From Dirofilaria immitis (taxonomy: Eukaryota; Nematoda; Chromadorea; Rhabditida; Onchocercidae): a DNA stretch of 64,000 nucleotides. A program made the position numbers and the translations under genes. How positions within the stretch are numbered: the first letter of the stretch is position 1; every line of letters starts with the position of its first letter. The stretch spans positions 6,512,501 through 6,576,500 of the forward strand of contig JAKNDB010000087.1 of assembly GCA_024305405.1 (NCBI GenBank), written 5' to 3'. The notes below the pieces were generated by a model. It searched no databases. It saw only the letters and a list, made by a program, of their open reading frames with translations, and was not told the DNA's origin. Positions 36,901 through 48,599 of the stretch are shown piece after piece.

Positions 36901-39900
36901 TCTTCTAACCATAAAAAAATGAAAAACTTTCGAACAATTGTTTTTATTAATATGCAAAGGAAATAAAAGATATTCGAGTGACTAGAAGTGTGCAATCAGT
37001 TTATTAATAATAAAATAAAGATTCGAAATAGAGTAAAAGGTTTAATAAGAAAGAAAGAGAAAAGGAAAAGCAGCTTTCTTAAGATTTTTTATCATTTCTG
37101 AAAAATAGTCGTTAGTAATACTCCTAGATTGTTAATATAATTCAAAGAAAGTTGAAATTTAGAAATATTAAAATAAAAGTTAAGAAGTTTGAAATTACCA
37201 TTTGGCTTGTGTAATTCATGACAAAGTGAGCAGCTTGTTGACCGTACTCATAATAGAAAATTGAATGAATACATTGGATACTTATATTTCTGATATCGCT
37301 ATTATATCGTTATATATCTCGAAAATAGTGCTCGCTTCTGACAAACTATTCTAACAATTTTTCTGTCCATTTCAAGGAGTAGAGAAGAAATTAATTAATG
37401 CAAGTTAAACAATACAATACTCACCAATGACTACTTTATCAATATATTGATAAGCGGCACATCTTATCATATCACATTCGCGTCTTAATATTAGGGTGAC
37501 ATATTTATAACAGGCAATAAATAAGCCATCTGAAAATGCCAAATAATGCATTATTGTTTCAATAAAATCATCTTTACAATATATCTCAATTAAAGAAAGA
37601 GAATATAGAAATGAATTGATAGCAATTTCTTGTAAAATTATACAATTGAAATGAGCACACATTGAGATAGTAATCTTCTCGAGAAAAAAGATAGACAATA
37701 TAACGCACCATTGTTTGCTTCAAACCATTAGAAAGAATATAGGAGAAAATTTGATAGATTTAAACTTAGATTAGTTTTTTTTTTTTCATTCAATATAGCA
37801 CTTAAATTCTTATATATCTTTCCATGCTTGTGATTGTTTTATTTCTTGATGTCACTGATTTTTCGATATACTCTTCTTCAAAGCAAAAAATTGGCCTTTT
37901 GATAATGATGCTTTCAAATAGAATTACACATATTGGCTTATACCGTAATATCCGTAATCACGCACGTGTTCAGGCGGCAGAGGAAATTGATATCGTTTTC
38001 ATCTACTAGTGACTGCATATAGTAATAACATTGGCAAATATCATTTATCATGAAAATAGTAGCTGTTTATTACGAATGCGCCGGTACTTATTGGGATTTG
38101 GGCTATATACTCAATTTATCATCCCATCATAAATTGATAAATTGAACAATGGAGACACCGCTGAATGTGAAGATGAATATGGTTTCTAATTTTCTCTGCA
38201 ATTGAGCCTATCCACTTCTTGGATTTTTTTACTAAAGCTTATCCAGTTTCTGTTGTTATATAAAACATTTCCCTATTGGTTTTTCTTCTGTTTATCGATT
38301 CTTTTAGTACATAATTTTTGAGTGATCGAGATCCAAAAATTAGTACTTCCATCAGTTCCTTGTTAAAATTATGCAGTTGATAGTGCTGGCTAAAGTTATC
38401 CTTTGAATCATATTAAAACCATATCGTAAATTTTTGTTTCATTTATTCTGGCGTATTTTATCCTTCAGTTCGTCAGAATTCACTATTCTGAATCGCTGTC
38501 ACTAAATGTATTTTTTCCTTCTCTACTTTCGATTCAATTTATGTCATGTTAAATGCTCGGTCATATCTAATCATTAGCCTGATTAAAATTATTTATCATT
38601 TGACTTTTCTAATATGTGCTGAATCTATTTTTAAACATTATCAGATTCCCTCTCAACATAATATATTCAAATGAAAATTTAAAGATGAAGATATAACAAA
38701 TAATTCTTATCAAAACTTATGTCAATTTGGGAAACTTTTTCAATACTAAGCTTTAGCACTCAGGACTTGAAGTTTAAAAATGAATAATGGATGAATAATG
38801 GATAGCTTTGAAATCCTTTAAACCTTCAAAGTTTTCAAGTTAATTCTTAATTTTCGGATTTAGATTATTTTTATTGCGCAGTCAGTTTGAAAATTATTAT
38901 TTTGATATATTCCAGTTGAAAAATAATTGTGCTTTTATAAATTTTGTTCTTTATGATATTAATTAATTTATGGGAATGGATCAAGCGTCTTTTTTATCAT
39001 AAATATTTCAATGCTTCTTTTCCTTTTTTTTCTAGTAAAAAAATCACTTCAGTTGGTTGTTAAATATATAGCTTTATGTACTGTAACTGTATTATATAAA
39101 TAGATTGATAGAAAAATTCATATTCAATCTCTATTCTAACACATTTCTTATCGGAAGTATAATCACATGAAATGGGATGGAAGTATTTCAATTTCAATAA
39201 TTACCTTAGCTAATTTTATTCATTGTTAAATGAATGGTACTAAATTTCCATTTTCGCCAAATCAAAAACTAGAAATAATTTGTCAAAATTCATACATTAA
39301 AATCTTATTTCTTTTCAAATAGTATAATTCCTGCCTGGTTTTCTATTCACTTCGAAAGTAATGAAATGCAGGAGCAGTGCAAGAAAATATTTCATATGGC
39401 AGTTCGGAATTGATTTCAGCAAATAATTTTAATTTAATTGCTTTTCCAATGTTCAGTGATAGCTCATAGTTGCATCGTTTTCGTTTTATTTTTCCAATAT
39501 CAATTACATTGGATTAATTACATTCATTATTGCCGAAAAAATATCATTTTCAAAGGTATAACAAAGAGGGAAGAAGCTTTTGTTATGAAAAATGGGAAGA
39601 AGCTTTTGTTATGAAAAAAGTAAGCGAACACTTTTGAGAGAAAATTTAATAAAAGTAATCGATGCTCGATGAGCTTCATCCCAGACATCGTATTGAACAA
39701 AAATTATTCACACTGTTTAAATAGAATAAAAGAACATATCGAAAGAAATTATCATAAATAGGCAAAGAATATGCAATTGAAGTAATCTTAAAATTTGTTA
39801 CACTTAATGTTTCCAAAGTTGCATATTCATTTTCCATTCGTGCAACTTTCTCTCTTTACATATTATTTTCTTACTATAAATTATGTCATGTAAAACCTCA

Positions 39901-42900
39901 TTTATTCAGTTTTCTTGTTAAGGTGTATGCGTTTCAGATTTTTTTTTTTTTCATTCAAAAGATATTTTTAATCTTATGAGAATGAGTTTCATTCAAATAA
40001 AAAATTAAACGCATTCACGTAACATGGTATAGAGCTGAAACAAGAAATCAACAGATTTATTTAATTAATGTTATCAATATTTTGAAGTATTACTCTTAGC
40101 TAATTTTTTCAGAATTCAATAGTTTCTTTTATATTTTATTTTCAATGAAATTTATTTTGAGATTTTTTCATTTAGATCAAAGAATTGATAATGTGTTTAA
40201 TACTCAAATTGGTTCTCATATTTCACTGAAATGGACACTTCTTTGTATATATAAAATCTAACAATTGTTTTATAATAATGGTACAAATACATAAATTAAT
40301 AAATATGAGCCACATTCATTTAGAATCGATAGATTATAATTTGAAGAGAGTCTAAATTTCTTGAAGAAATTTGCTCTGGAAAGGATTCTATTATTTCTAC
40401 TTTTATTTCATTACATCTTTCTACTCCATGATGAGATAAGAAATGATTCAATATATCTTTCTATTATTTACTAATGGTCTTAATGACGGGAGTGTAAAAG
40501 AAAATATTTAAAAAGCGATTAAAAACGAATTCAAAATAAGAAATATAAGAAAAATCGTTTTTTTTCCTTCCAGGCAGAGTTCTCTCATTTTCATTCTTAT
40601 TCTTTATTTCTCACAAAAAAGAAAAGCTTCCATTTAATGTTAAATTCAAGCATTTTTAGAGTAAAATGATAAAATTGAAGTCGAGAAATGGAACTTAGTA
40701 GAAATAAGAAAAAATGAAAGCCGAAAAATGTAGTAAGAGCTTACTGAAAACAATGATTTTTTTTCTATTAAATTATAATTATATCATGAAAAAAACAAAA
40801 CATTTGATTGCATAAAGAAGGGAAAAAAAGGAAAGAATAATAGTAGCAGAGAATAATTTTTGTTCCATAAGATATGGTTGGCTTTTATCATCAAAAAGTA
40901 ACTCTTCTATTCACTATTTATCAATTCACTCTATTTTTAGCCAAAAGAAGCTCATTCATTCACACCTGTTATACTTTCATTCATATCAGATAAGAATCAG
41001 AAAAAAAAAAGAGAAATGTCGAAAATTCAATTTTCACTCATAAAAAGCAAAACTTTTTTTCGTTTTATCCTTGTTAAGATGAGAATAATTATTCATTAAT
41101 GTTAAATAATTCAGCATATTGTATTATGCTCTCTTAACATAACACAAAAGAAAATTATTTTTTCTATCTACGAAATCTCTCTTTTCATATTTGTTTTTCA
41201 GCATATCTTAAAGATTCATATTGAAAAGAATAGGAGAAGACGGAACGCTAATTATTACTTTTGTTTTATAAAAATTTCGTTAAAATATTCCATCAATATT
41301 ATGATTGAAAAGAATAGTAGCCATAATAAAGTGATGCAATACAAAATTTCCTGAACGAAAAAACTTGACGTTTTTTTTTATTTTACGCATAGAGATGCGC
41401 AGAGATAGGCATAGGAATATTTATTTTTATTGGCTAATTGTAGTTCCCATGAATTCATCTCCAGACACATTTGCGATAATTGCAATAGGTTTTAAACTGA
41501 ATACCATATCGCTAATTTTTCTACTCATAAAAGTGAAGTGAGTCCCGAGTCAAAAAAGATTAGGAATCGTTCAAATTTCGGAAGCATTGTTGCTAATGAT
41601 ACCATTGAAGCAAAATGGATTGCAGCACTTATTTTTCAAAATGCTAACAGTTATTATCTAAAATTTCATTTGAATACGTTGATACTTAATATTCTACAGA
41701 TATAAATGATGGCAATATTAATGTAGTTCGCTTTTGACAATATTAGAATTGACAATATTAATATTAATCAGAAATTGACAATATTAATTATTGAATTCTA
41801 AACTTAAGTTCTATTCTCGATTATTCTAAATCAGTAATTGCTTTTAGTAATAATGAGTATGGAAAATGAAAATGTACTTTTTGAATCACTTGAAATCAAA
41901 ATTGATATTTCGATTCTCGAAATATCTCTTCAAAACTGATTCAATGTTATTTGATTAAGCACAAAAATACTTTTCATAGGTTTCAAATGGATCATCATAT
42001 TTTAATTGCTGTAGATAGCAATAATTTTTATAGCAACGGTGGCGGTCGAAGTGGTGCCTTCTTAGCGTTAGATGCAAATTTGGAGCTTTTGAAAAAAACG
42101 GGACAGATTGATGTGTTTGAGTATGGTAAAATATTAATTAATGCACGACCACATCTGATCGATTCAGTAAATCAATACCAATTCATTTATGATGCTCTTG
42201 CTGAAGTTAGTTCAATCTAAGTAAATTTCAATTTTTTTTTATAATCTGAACTTACTTACATTTTAACTGATATCACAGTGGTTGATTTTAACCGGAAGAA
42301 CAATTTTTGAAATTATCCTTGCATTTTGCAGTCAAGATGAGAATTATGAAGGAAGTGCTTAGGACATAAATATGAATTTAATCAGGCTTAAATCTGAAAT
42401 ATCTTAATTGCTTGGTTTTTAGACATAAGCACAGCCTTCATTATTATTGTTATTGAACATATAGCTAAAATTTACAGGCAGTATTATGTAATATTGAACC
42501 GATGGAAATGTGGAAGTTGAAGAAAAGGAGTAGCATGTATAAAGCCAAGAAGGATCGTCAGATAATGGAAGCACAGGTTGCTGATGAAGTTAAGGTAAAT
42601 AAAATGTTAGATTTTTTTGCTTCATAAAATGCAAGAAATATTCAAGCAATTTTTTTAAGAAATTTTAGAAAAGATTGGTGAAATAATTTGGAAAGATTCT
42701 GCCGAAGTTCTAATTTATCACAGCAATAAAAGTTTTTACAGTTACTGATAATGTTAACACCTGCACTGAGGATAGGTGATTGTGCTGGTGGGCATCGGTT
42801 AGAGAATCGCGGTAAAAATAGAGACGTCATGGTGGTACCACGTAAGTTCTTCTATCTATGAAGCATTTATATATTTCAAAATTTCTTTCAGATATCTTAT

Positions 42901-45900
42901 ATCAAGTATGACATTTCTTGTTCTTATAGAAATTTAGTTCCAGCTGATCACGCTCGACCGTATTTGCAAACATTACACGGTGAAAGCAAAGATTATACTT
43001 ACATTAATGCGGTTGAGGTAGATGGTTTTAAACGGAAAAATGAATTTATCGTAACGGAATGGCCGAAAAACTCAACATTAGATAGTTTCTGGACATTGGT
43101 TTTCGATCACAGTTGTCATACCATTATTAATTTGAGCAATCGAGGGCGTTCTCGAGTAAGTTTCTATTTGTAAGCCTTTAAAAATATTCTGCGAATATTT
43201 TAAATGATTGAGAGTAAAAACGGAAGTTGCATTTCATTTCAAGTCATTTGTTAATTACTGTAATATGTTTTTTAATTGTTTATTTGTCTCTGAAAAGAAT
43301 TTCTACTACAACTTCTTTAGGTCTCAATTTTGTATTTCTTTTATTTCAGGCATATCCGACATTCCTACATAACAAAGGAAAACATACATACGGGCCTTTT
43401 GTTGTTGAAATTTTAAATCATCATCAGTATCCATCGATGACCTCTCATATGGTCAAAATTATGAAAAAGGTATATTTTTAAAAATTTTTTAACGGCCAAT
43501 AGAAGTGATTTGATTGCATCAACTTAATTCTGATGCTTTTTGATCATTTCTGGAAAAGTGGAATTAGAGCAATAGAAATCTTCATATATATCAATGTTTT
43601 TGAAATCAATAATTCAATTCAGAACCTCTGGTACCTCATTTTACATTTTGCAGATGTGCTTCATCACTGACCCTATTTTTTGGGTTGCTTTTAGATAAAT
43701 CTTCGAATTTCTATTTTTTAAATCTCATTTCCAGCATAATATGTTATTTTTGATTTTTCTTACAATTTTATCACCATTTGTTAGATAAAGTAACACCTTC
43801 TCGAAAATTGATTTCGAGAAGGTGTTGCTAGCTACTATCATATGTTCCCTAAATTTTTGAATTGCATGACAAAATTTTTTGTACTTCTTGATAATTTAAT
43901 TGTTTTGCTAATGTCTTCTATCAGTGTTATTTTGATCTGATTTTCTGTTTATTTTAATTTTATTTTTTCCCAAAAATTTATTTGTTTCTTTACCTGAACT
44001 GCAGTTACTATCAGTTTTATTCAATAATTTTTAAAATTAGCGAAATATTGGTGTATTTTCAAACATTTTCCAACCTATTAGTATTATATTATTTAAAATA
44101 ACACTAAATTAAAATAAACAGAAAATTAGATTAAAATAATCTATTGCTTTGTACTTCGAAAGACAAAAATTTTACGATTTTTTGTTGCGTGCCAAGAAAA
44201 AGCAAATATGGAAGCTAATACTTCTAGTTCCGAGTCGTGTTTTTAATCCCCAAATAATTTTCCAGAGGTTTTAGTTATAGATCTCAGTAGAAAATTTCAT
44301 ATTTTTAACCAAGTTGAAATAAAGTTTTGAATAGCTTTGCATAGAATGAATCGAAATTTTAACGCTGCTAGTATTGTTTATGAAATAACGAATAATTTAA
44401 AAAATTCTGTAATTCAATTCAGACTTAAATAATTTTAATCTAACTTTCATTTTCGAATTATACTGATTTTAGATGAATCATTGTATTCTACTGCATTTAC
44501 GCAATGAATTCAAATATGCACTCTATTTGGAATAATCTAAATAATTATTATTTCGAAGATTTCTTAAGAATGTTCAATATTTGTTTAAAAATTCAATGTT
44601 ACTTCAAATTTTATTAAGAGAATCTATCATATATGAGAATTCGCCGAACCTAAATTCTTTTATGTGACTGAGTAGATCACTCATTTTTAAATTTCAGATC
44701 AGTTAAAAGAAATGTTTAGATTAGTCGAAATCTTAAGTGAAAATATGGATGAATTTTCTTCAGAATAGTAACTATTATCAATGATGCCTATTAATGCATT
44801 TGTAAAGTCATTAATTCAACTCAAGTATGCAATTCTTATTGAACATAAATTACATCGAAGTTACTCTGGGTGCTTATAATTAATATAAAAATGTCATTAA
44901 ATATTTCTGTCAAAGAATTTGTTGTTAATAATTCCTAATTAGATTTCTGTACTTTTTGACTTCGAGATAAGCTGTCGTCTCAAGCTGGATAAGACACAAG
45001 CTTAATTAATTATTAATATTTTAATAAATATTATTTTTGGTAAATATTTTAGTTTCATAAGATCGGAATTTATGTCCTTTAAAAATAGCGTCATTTTGTA
45101 ATTTTTGAGGATATTTGATATTCTTAATGAAATATAAAATATTTGAAGGATTTTTCATAGATGCAGATTATATATGGGAATCATACACATCATGACTAAA
45201 GAAATGTGATTAGATGACTGACCATCAGAAGTGATTAAAGGCATTTTAACCTGAAATTAAAATAACGATGCTGCAAATGTAATGTTTTAGTAAGACAGCG
45301 GAACTCAGAATGAGAGTTTTCTTTACCTAACATATTTGCAATCAAATTTTATTGAAGGTACTTTTGTGCTGCTTCCTTTCAATTATTCACTTCTTTTTAT
45401 TTCCTTTACTTTAATTTTTTTCTTCTTTGTTTTCATAAGGAATTTTGATGACATTTGTTTTCGAAAATTTGCAAATAACTTCAATTTACATCAAAATTCT
45501 GAAGATGAGAGAAAATAAGAAACCTGAAAATGATGAATGATGTGAAGTATTATCGAGTATTTGAAACGATTGATATTTGATTGGAATAAGTAATTTGAGT
45601 CAATAGTCCTTTTGTATACAGTCATGATGAGATCTTAGAAAGTTTGATTTTATTTTAGAAAAACAAATCAACATAAACTTGAATAAAAGGGAGGAGCTTA
45701 ATTAAAGACAAGTAAAATTTCTTAAAATTTTCAGAACACCATAATATTCATTTCTTTCATATTTATCCTCATCTAATATTTTCAATCTAATTTAAAAAGA
45801 TTTAAGTTGGAAAAAGTTCGAAAAGTTATGATGCAAAAGTCAATGTAATTAGATTTATGCCAAAGAAATCTGCAATACATTAGATAGGATTTGGATACTA

Positions 45901-48157
45901 TGAAGAATATTATAATAAAGGAAAACATTTTAAGATATTTTTTCCTAAATTATTCATGTCATTTTAAATCAGCCTATGCAACTTACAATTCCTTATTCTT
46001 TGTCCATTTCATTTTTGCATATTTTGCTTTATGATATGATACCCTCGAAAAGAATTCAGATACTTTCTCTTCCATACTTATTCATCTTTTATCTCACTTT
46101 ATTTGCACTACTTCTAACTATTTAAAGTTGAGTTTAAAAGAAAGGTAAGAATGAGACATAAGCGAAATATGAGCATTACAAACATATAAGAAAATGAATA
46201 AAGAAATAAAATGAAACGATTATTACATTGAATAAAGAAGAGTATTTTTATTTAAAATGGCAAGAAGGAATAGGGAAAGATGGATGATTTCTTGATGATG
46301 CAAAGGGAATTGAATTTTTCAAATTGAAGTCTTCTGCTTCTGCTAGTTTCTACATTGATTACCAAATCAATAATCTAGATAATCAATTCTTTTTCTCATA
46401 CAGTCTTCGTTTCTCTTTTTCTCTCTAAAATTTTATCATTTGTATTTTATGCAAGTTTTCAGTTGTTTATGATCTCAGAAATAATGACAAGTGGTAGTAA
46501 CCAACAGCAATTGGAAGCTGAAGTTAGGATATGCTGTGTTATACAGGTATGTTATGTTTCACTAAAGTATTGCTTAGAGCAGAAATCATTTCTTGACGTC
46601 TAATTCATCCAAAAAGAAATAATATCTATATTTTTAAAATTTCCAGAATAAGTAAAAAAAAATTTTATGCTTAATTAGTAGAATTAAGAATTTACAAAGT
46701 CACTGGATATATCCTTGGCTCAAAGGAAATGAAGTTGATCAACGCAAATAGATCCTAAATTTGGTTTTATTTAAGCTCTCCATTTTTCATTTTTTTTCAA
46801 GCTCGAACAGCTACATGAGTTCAAAATTTTGGATGCCTCCCCGATCATACATCACGAAGTCTTTAGATCCGAATGTGGCCAATTGAAAATAAAGTACCTT
46901 TATCAACATCGGGCCTTATTGACATGATAAAAATGGCACGGAGTTGGCGAAAACGAGCTCCAGAACGACCGGAAACAAAACCTACTATTGTAATGTCGCA
47001 GTGAGTATGCATTCTTTTTATATCCGTTTTTCATAATGGGAAAGATTGAAGAGAAATTTTTGAAAGTAGAAGCTAACTCTGGGAAATTATTCTGTTTAAC
47101 GGAAAATATTTTAAAATTCATTAAATGCAAAGCTGAATTAAATTCACATTTTGCAATAAAACTATACTTAATTTTTGTTTTTGGTGAAAGACAGTACTTA
47201 TTACCGGAACTTGAGATTAGATTTAATTTTATGATAGATTTTAAATTCATTTGTAAACTTAAATTCAAGGCTTTTGAAATACTGAAATAGATTAATAAAA
47301 TTCCTCAAGTTTATATCATAAAATGCTTTTTAAAGTAAAAGAAATCCTCATATTATCCGGAAATCCTTGTTCGATTTTTGAAAAATTTATTTTCAGTAAT
47401 GGTGTAAATCGCTGTGGCATTTATATTGCTGCTAATGTATGTATCGATCAGATGGATATGGATCATGAAGTGGATGTCTTTCACGCTGTTAAACTGATTA
47501 GAATGAATAGACCACAACTTGTTGATAGAGTTAGTTTGTTATATTTATAAATTTTTTGTTTTATGAAATTGTAATCAGCTATTATGAAATTAAAAATTGA
47601 TTATTTTTTGTTCACGGAAATTCTAAAACGATTATTTTTGTTCACGAAAATTCTAAAACGAATACTTGATGGCATAAAGTTTTGTAAACTTGGGAAGACA
47701 TATAATTCAAAAAAGAAAATATTAATATTTTTTCGAAATGGCGTAAACAGGTATGGCAGCTAGCTTTTCTGTTCACATGAGTGACTGGTGACAAATGTAA
47801 CAGTTTCGTGCAATAATTTTCTGACAGAATTCAATAATTCAAATTAGTTTATTTGATTTCTCAATGCTTAGATGTTCATTTTAAAAATTTTTTCCTAAGC
47901 GACTAGAATTATTTTGTAAAAAATTTAATTTCAAGAAATATTCTTGATAAAATATTAATAATGCAATTTTCAACATTCAGGATGAATATAAATACTTGTA
48001 TGACTTGATGTTACACTGGTACATGACCAATCCGGATTATCGCATTTTTGACCAAAAGGAAGAATCACGAGATTCAGCATCTCAGGATAATAATTTATTA
48101 CGAAATTTGATGCGTCCCAGTAACTCGATTACTTTAAATGATAACTACGCCATTTGA
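33920..48157 (+). CDS. Receptor-type tandem-domain protein tyrosine phosphatase (transmembrane and cytoplasmic part)
   Basis: Fifteen exons: 33920-33998, 34429-34544, 34700-34912, 35367-35504, 35772-35860, 36311-36504, 42034-42205, 42478-42594, 42742-42841, 42930-43155, 43350-43469, 46463-46546, 46802-47000, 47397-47529, 47981-48157; about 719 residues. The first has a short hydrophobic stretch (CSFLLLLISI) and a basic stop-transfer. Domain 1 shows YPDxxPYDxxRV-type NQFPDTVPYDYNRV, YANASYVN, FWRLIWELGSNCIVMLTK, CLQYWP, HFHFTEWELDSLP and the signature VVHC-S-NGGGRSG with the catalytic Cys and Arg. An intron splits the Ser codon of that motif. Domain 2 shows YINAVEVDGFKRKNEFIVTEWP, WPIENKVP and, at the signature, IVMSHNGVNRCG: no catalytic Cys. 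The C-terminus ends LNDNYAI. A family of this kind dephosphorylates phosphotyrosine under the plasma membrane. The ectodomain is missing from what I can read. At three places one base is lacking (see findings). It is not assigned to a named nematode phosphatase. Confidence 0.88.
35888..35968. repeat. 34-nt direct repeat, two copies 13 nt apart
   Basis: Copies at 35888-35921 and 35935-35968 share catctattattactatttatg and then ttattatgtata with one C/T difference. They lie in the intron after phosphatase exon 5. Confidence 0.85.
37042..38012 (-). CDS. Candidate minus-strand gene nested in the 5.5-kb phosphatase intron, Cys-rich product
   Basis: In reading order: 38012-37944, 37677-37425, 37246-37199, 37097-37042. 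Strong signals: acceptor tatatgcag at 38013, pyrimidine-rich acceptor before 37677, donor GTGAGT after 37425, acceptor ctatttttcag before 37097. Phases fit throughout. Exon 1 reads VDENDINFLCRLNTCVITDIT. Exon 2 is open for 84 codons and has many Cys (MCAHFNC, IEIYCKDDF, FIACYKY, RRECDMIRCAAYQYID). Exon 3 reads SCSLCHELHKPN in the joined phase; its zero-phase reading (YGQQAAHFVMNYTSQM) is also open, so an exon may be missing. Exon 4 ends FPFLFLSY-stop. Spaced Cys suggest a secreted disulphide-rich protein, but no signal peptide exon was found and no family recognised. The 5' end is unresolved. Confidence 0.4.
38230..42033. other. Remainder of the phosphatase intron that splits the signature motif
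   Basis: A+T-rich with poly-T near 39939. The G+C-richer patch at 38040-38190 is open on both strands: plus MKIVAVYYECAGTYWDLGY, minus KSKKWIGSIAEKIRNH. It may hold the missing 5' exons of the nested minus-strand gene. Nothing else supported. Confidence 0.45.
39568..39619. repeat. 26-nt tandem repeat, two copies
   Basis: Units 39568-39593 and 39594-39619 both read gggaagaagcttttgttat then gaaaaa, differing only at the last base. Confidence 0.9.
43470..46462. other. 3-kb intron of the phosphatase gene
   Basis: A+T-rich intron between the exons ending 43469 and starting 46463. It holds the inverted repeat at 43792-43826. The only other item is a plus-strand frame at 45336-45518, which looks like chance. 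Confidence 0.6.
43792..43826. repeat. Perfect 15-bp inverted repeat with 5-nt loop inside the phosphatase gene
   Basis: The arms aacaccttctcgaaa (43792-43806) and its exact reverse complement (43812-43826) flank attga. The arms are much G+C-richer than the surrounding intron. Confidence 0.92.
47599..47659. repeat. 30/31-nt tandem repeat, two copies
   Basis: Units 47599-47629 and 47630-47659 both read gattattttt(t)gttcacg then aaattctaaaac, differing in T-run length and one G/A. They lie in the last intron of the phosphatase gene. Confidence 0.9.
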
Positions 48158-48162
48158 AGATA

Positions 48163-48200
48163 GATTGAATTTTAGAACATTGATTGAATTTTAGAACATT
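48163..48200. repeat. 19-nt perfect tandem repeat just after the phosphatase stop codon
   Basis: Two identical copies of gattgaattttagaacatt (48163-48181 and 48182-48200) lie 5 nt after the TGA, so within the 3' untranslated region. Confidence 0.95.
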
Positions 48201-48308
48201 GATTACACAGTATTTCTTTCATTTCATCTACTGGCACCAAATTCTAATTCTAATGAATTTCAAATGAAATTTTGAAAAAACTGAGAAGCAAAAATGAAAA
48301 AGAAATGA

Positions 48309-48590
48309 ATGTTCGAAGAGAGAATGAAAAGAAAAACGATGAAAGCAATACAGAAAAAGAAAAGTGAGCACTTTTCGAGTTTTCTTAAAATATTAATTCA
48401 ATTTGGAACAAAGTATTTTGAGCATTCATTGTCATCCAACATTGTTTTCTTTAGAGTTGGAATTTCCGAGCATTTTTCATCAAAACTTAGAAGAATTTAT
48501 AAATTATTGGAACAATTTGAAATTTCTCGGGAGCTGGCGATGATGACTTTATGTTTTTATAAGAAATTGAGACGAAGTTTTTTTTCATGA
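48309..48590 (+). CDS. ORF of 93 codons downstream of the phosphatase, status uncertain
   Basis: ATG 48309 to TGA. The product is basic and helix-prone (EERMKRKTMKAIQKKKSEH, IYKLLEQFEISRELAMMT). It lies 151 nt after the phosphatase stop, so it could be part of that 3' untranslated region, a downstream operon gene, or chance. No trans-splice acceptor, domain or signal peptide is evident. Confidence 0.22.
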   Translation: MFEERMKRKTMKAIQKKKSEHFSSFLKILIQFGTKYFEHSLSSNIVFFRVGISEHFSSKLRRIYKLLEQFEISRELAMMTLCFYKKLRRSFFS

Positions 48591-48599
48591 TTTGAATAT

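Noticed and set aside
46903..47290. Open frames on both strands around the phosphatase WPIENKVP exon and its following intron
   Set aside because: They overlap a conserved phosphatase exon and an A+T-rich intron; no independent support.
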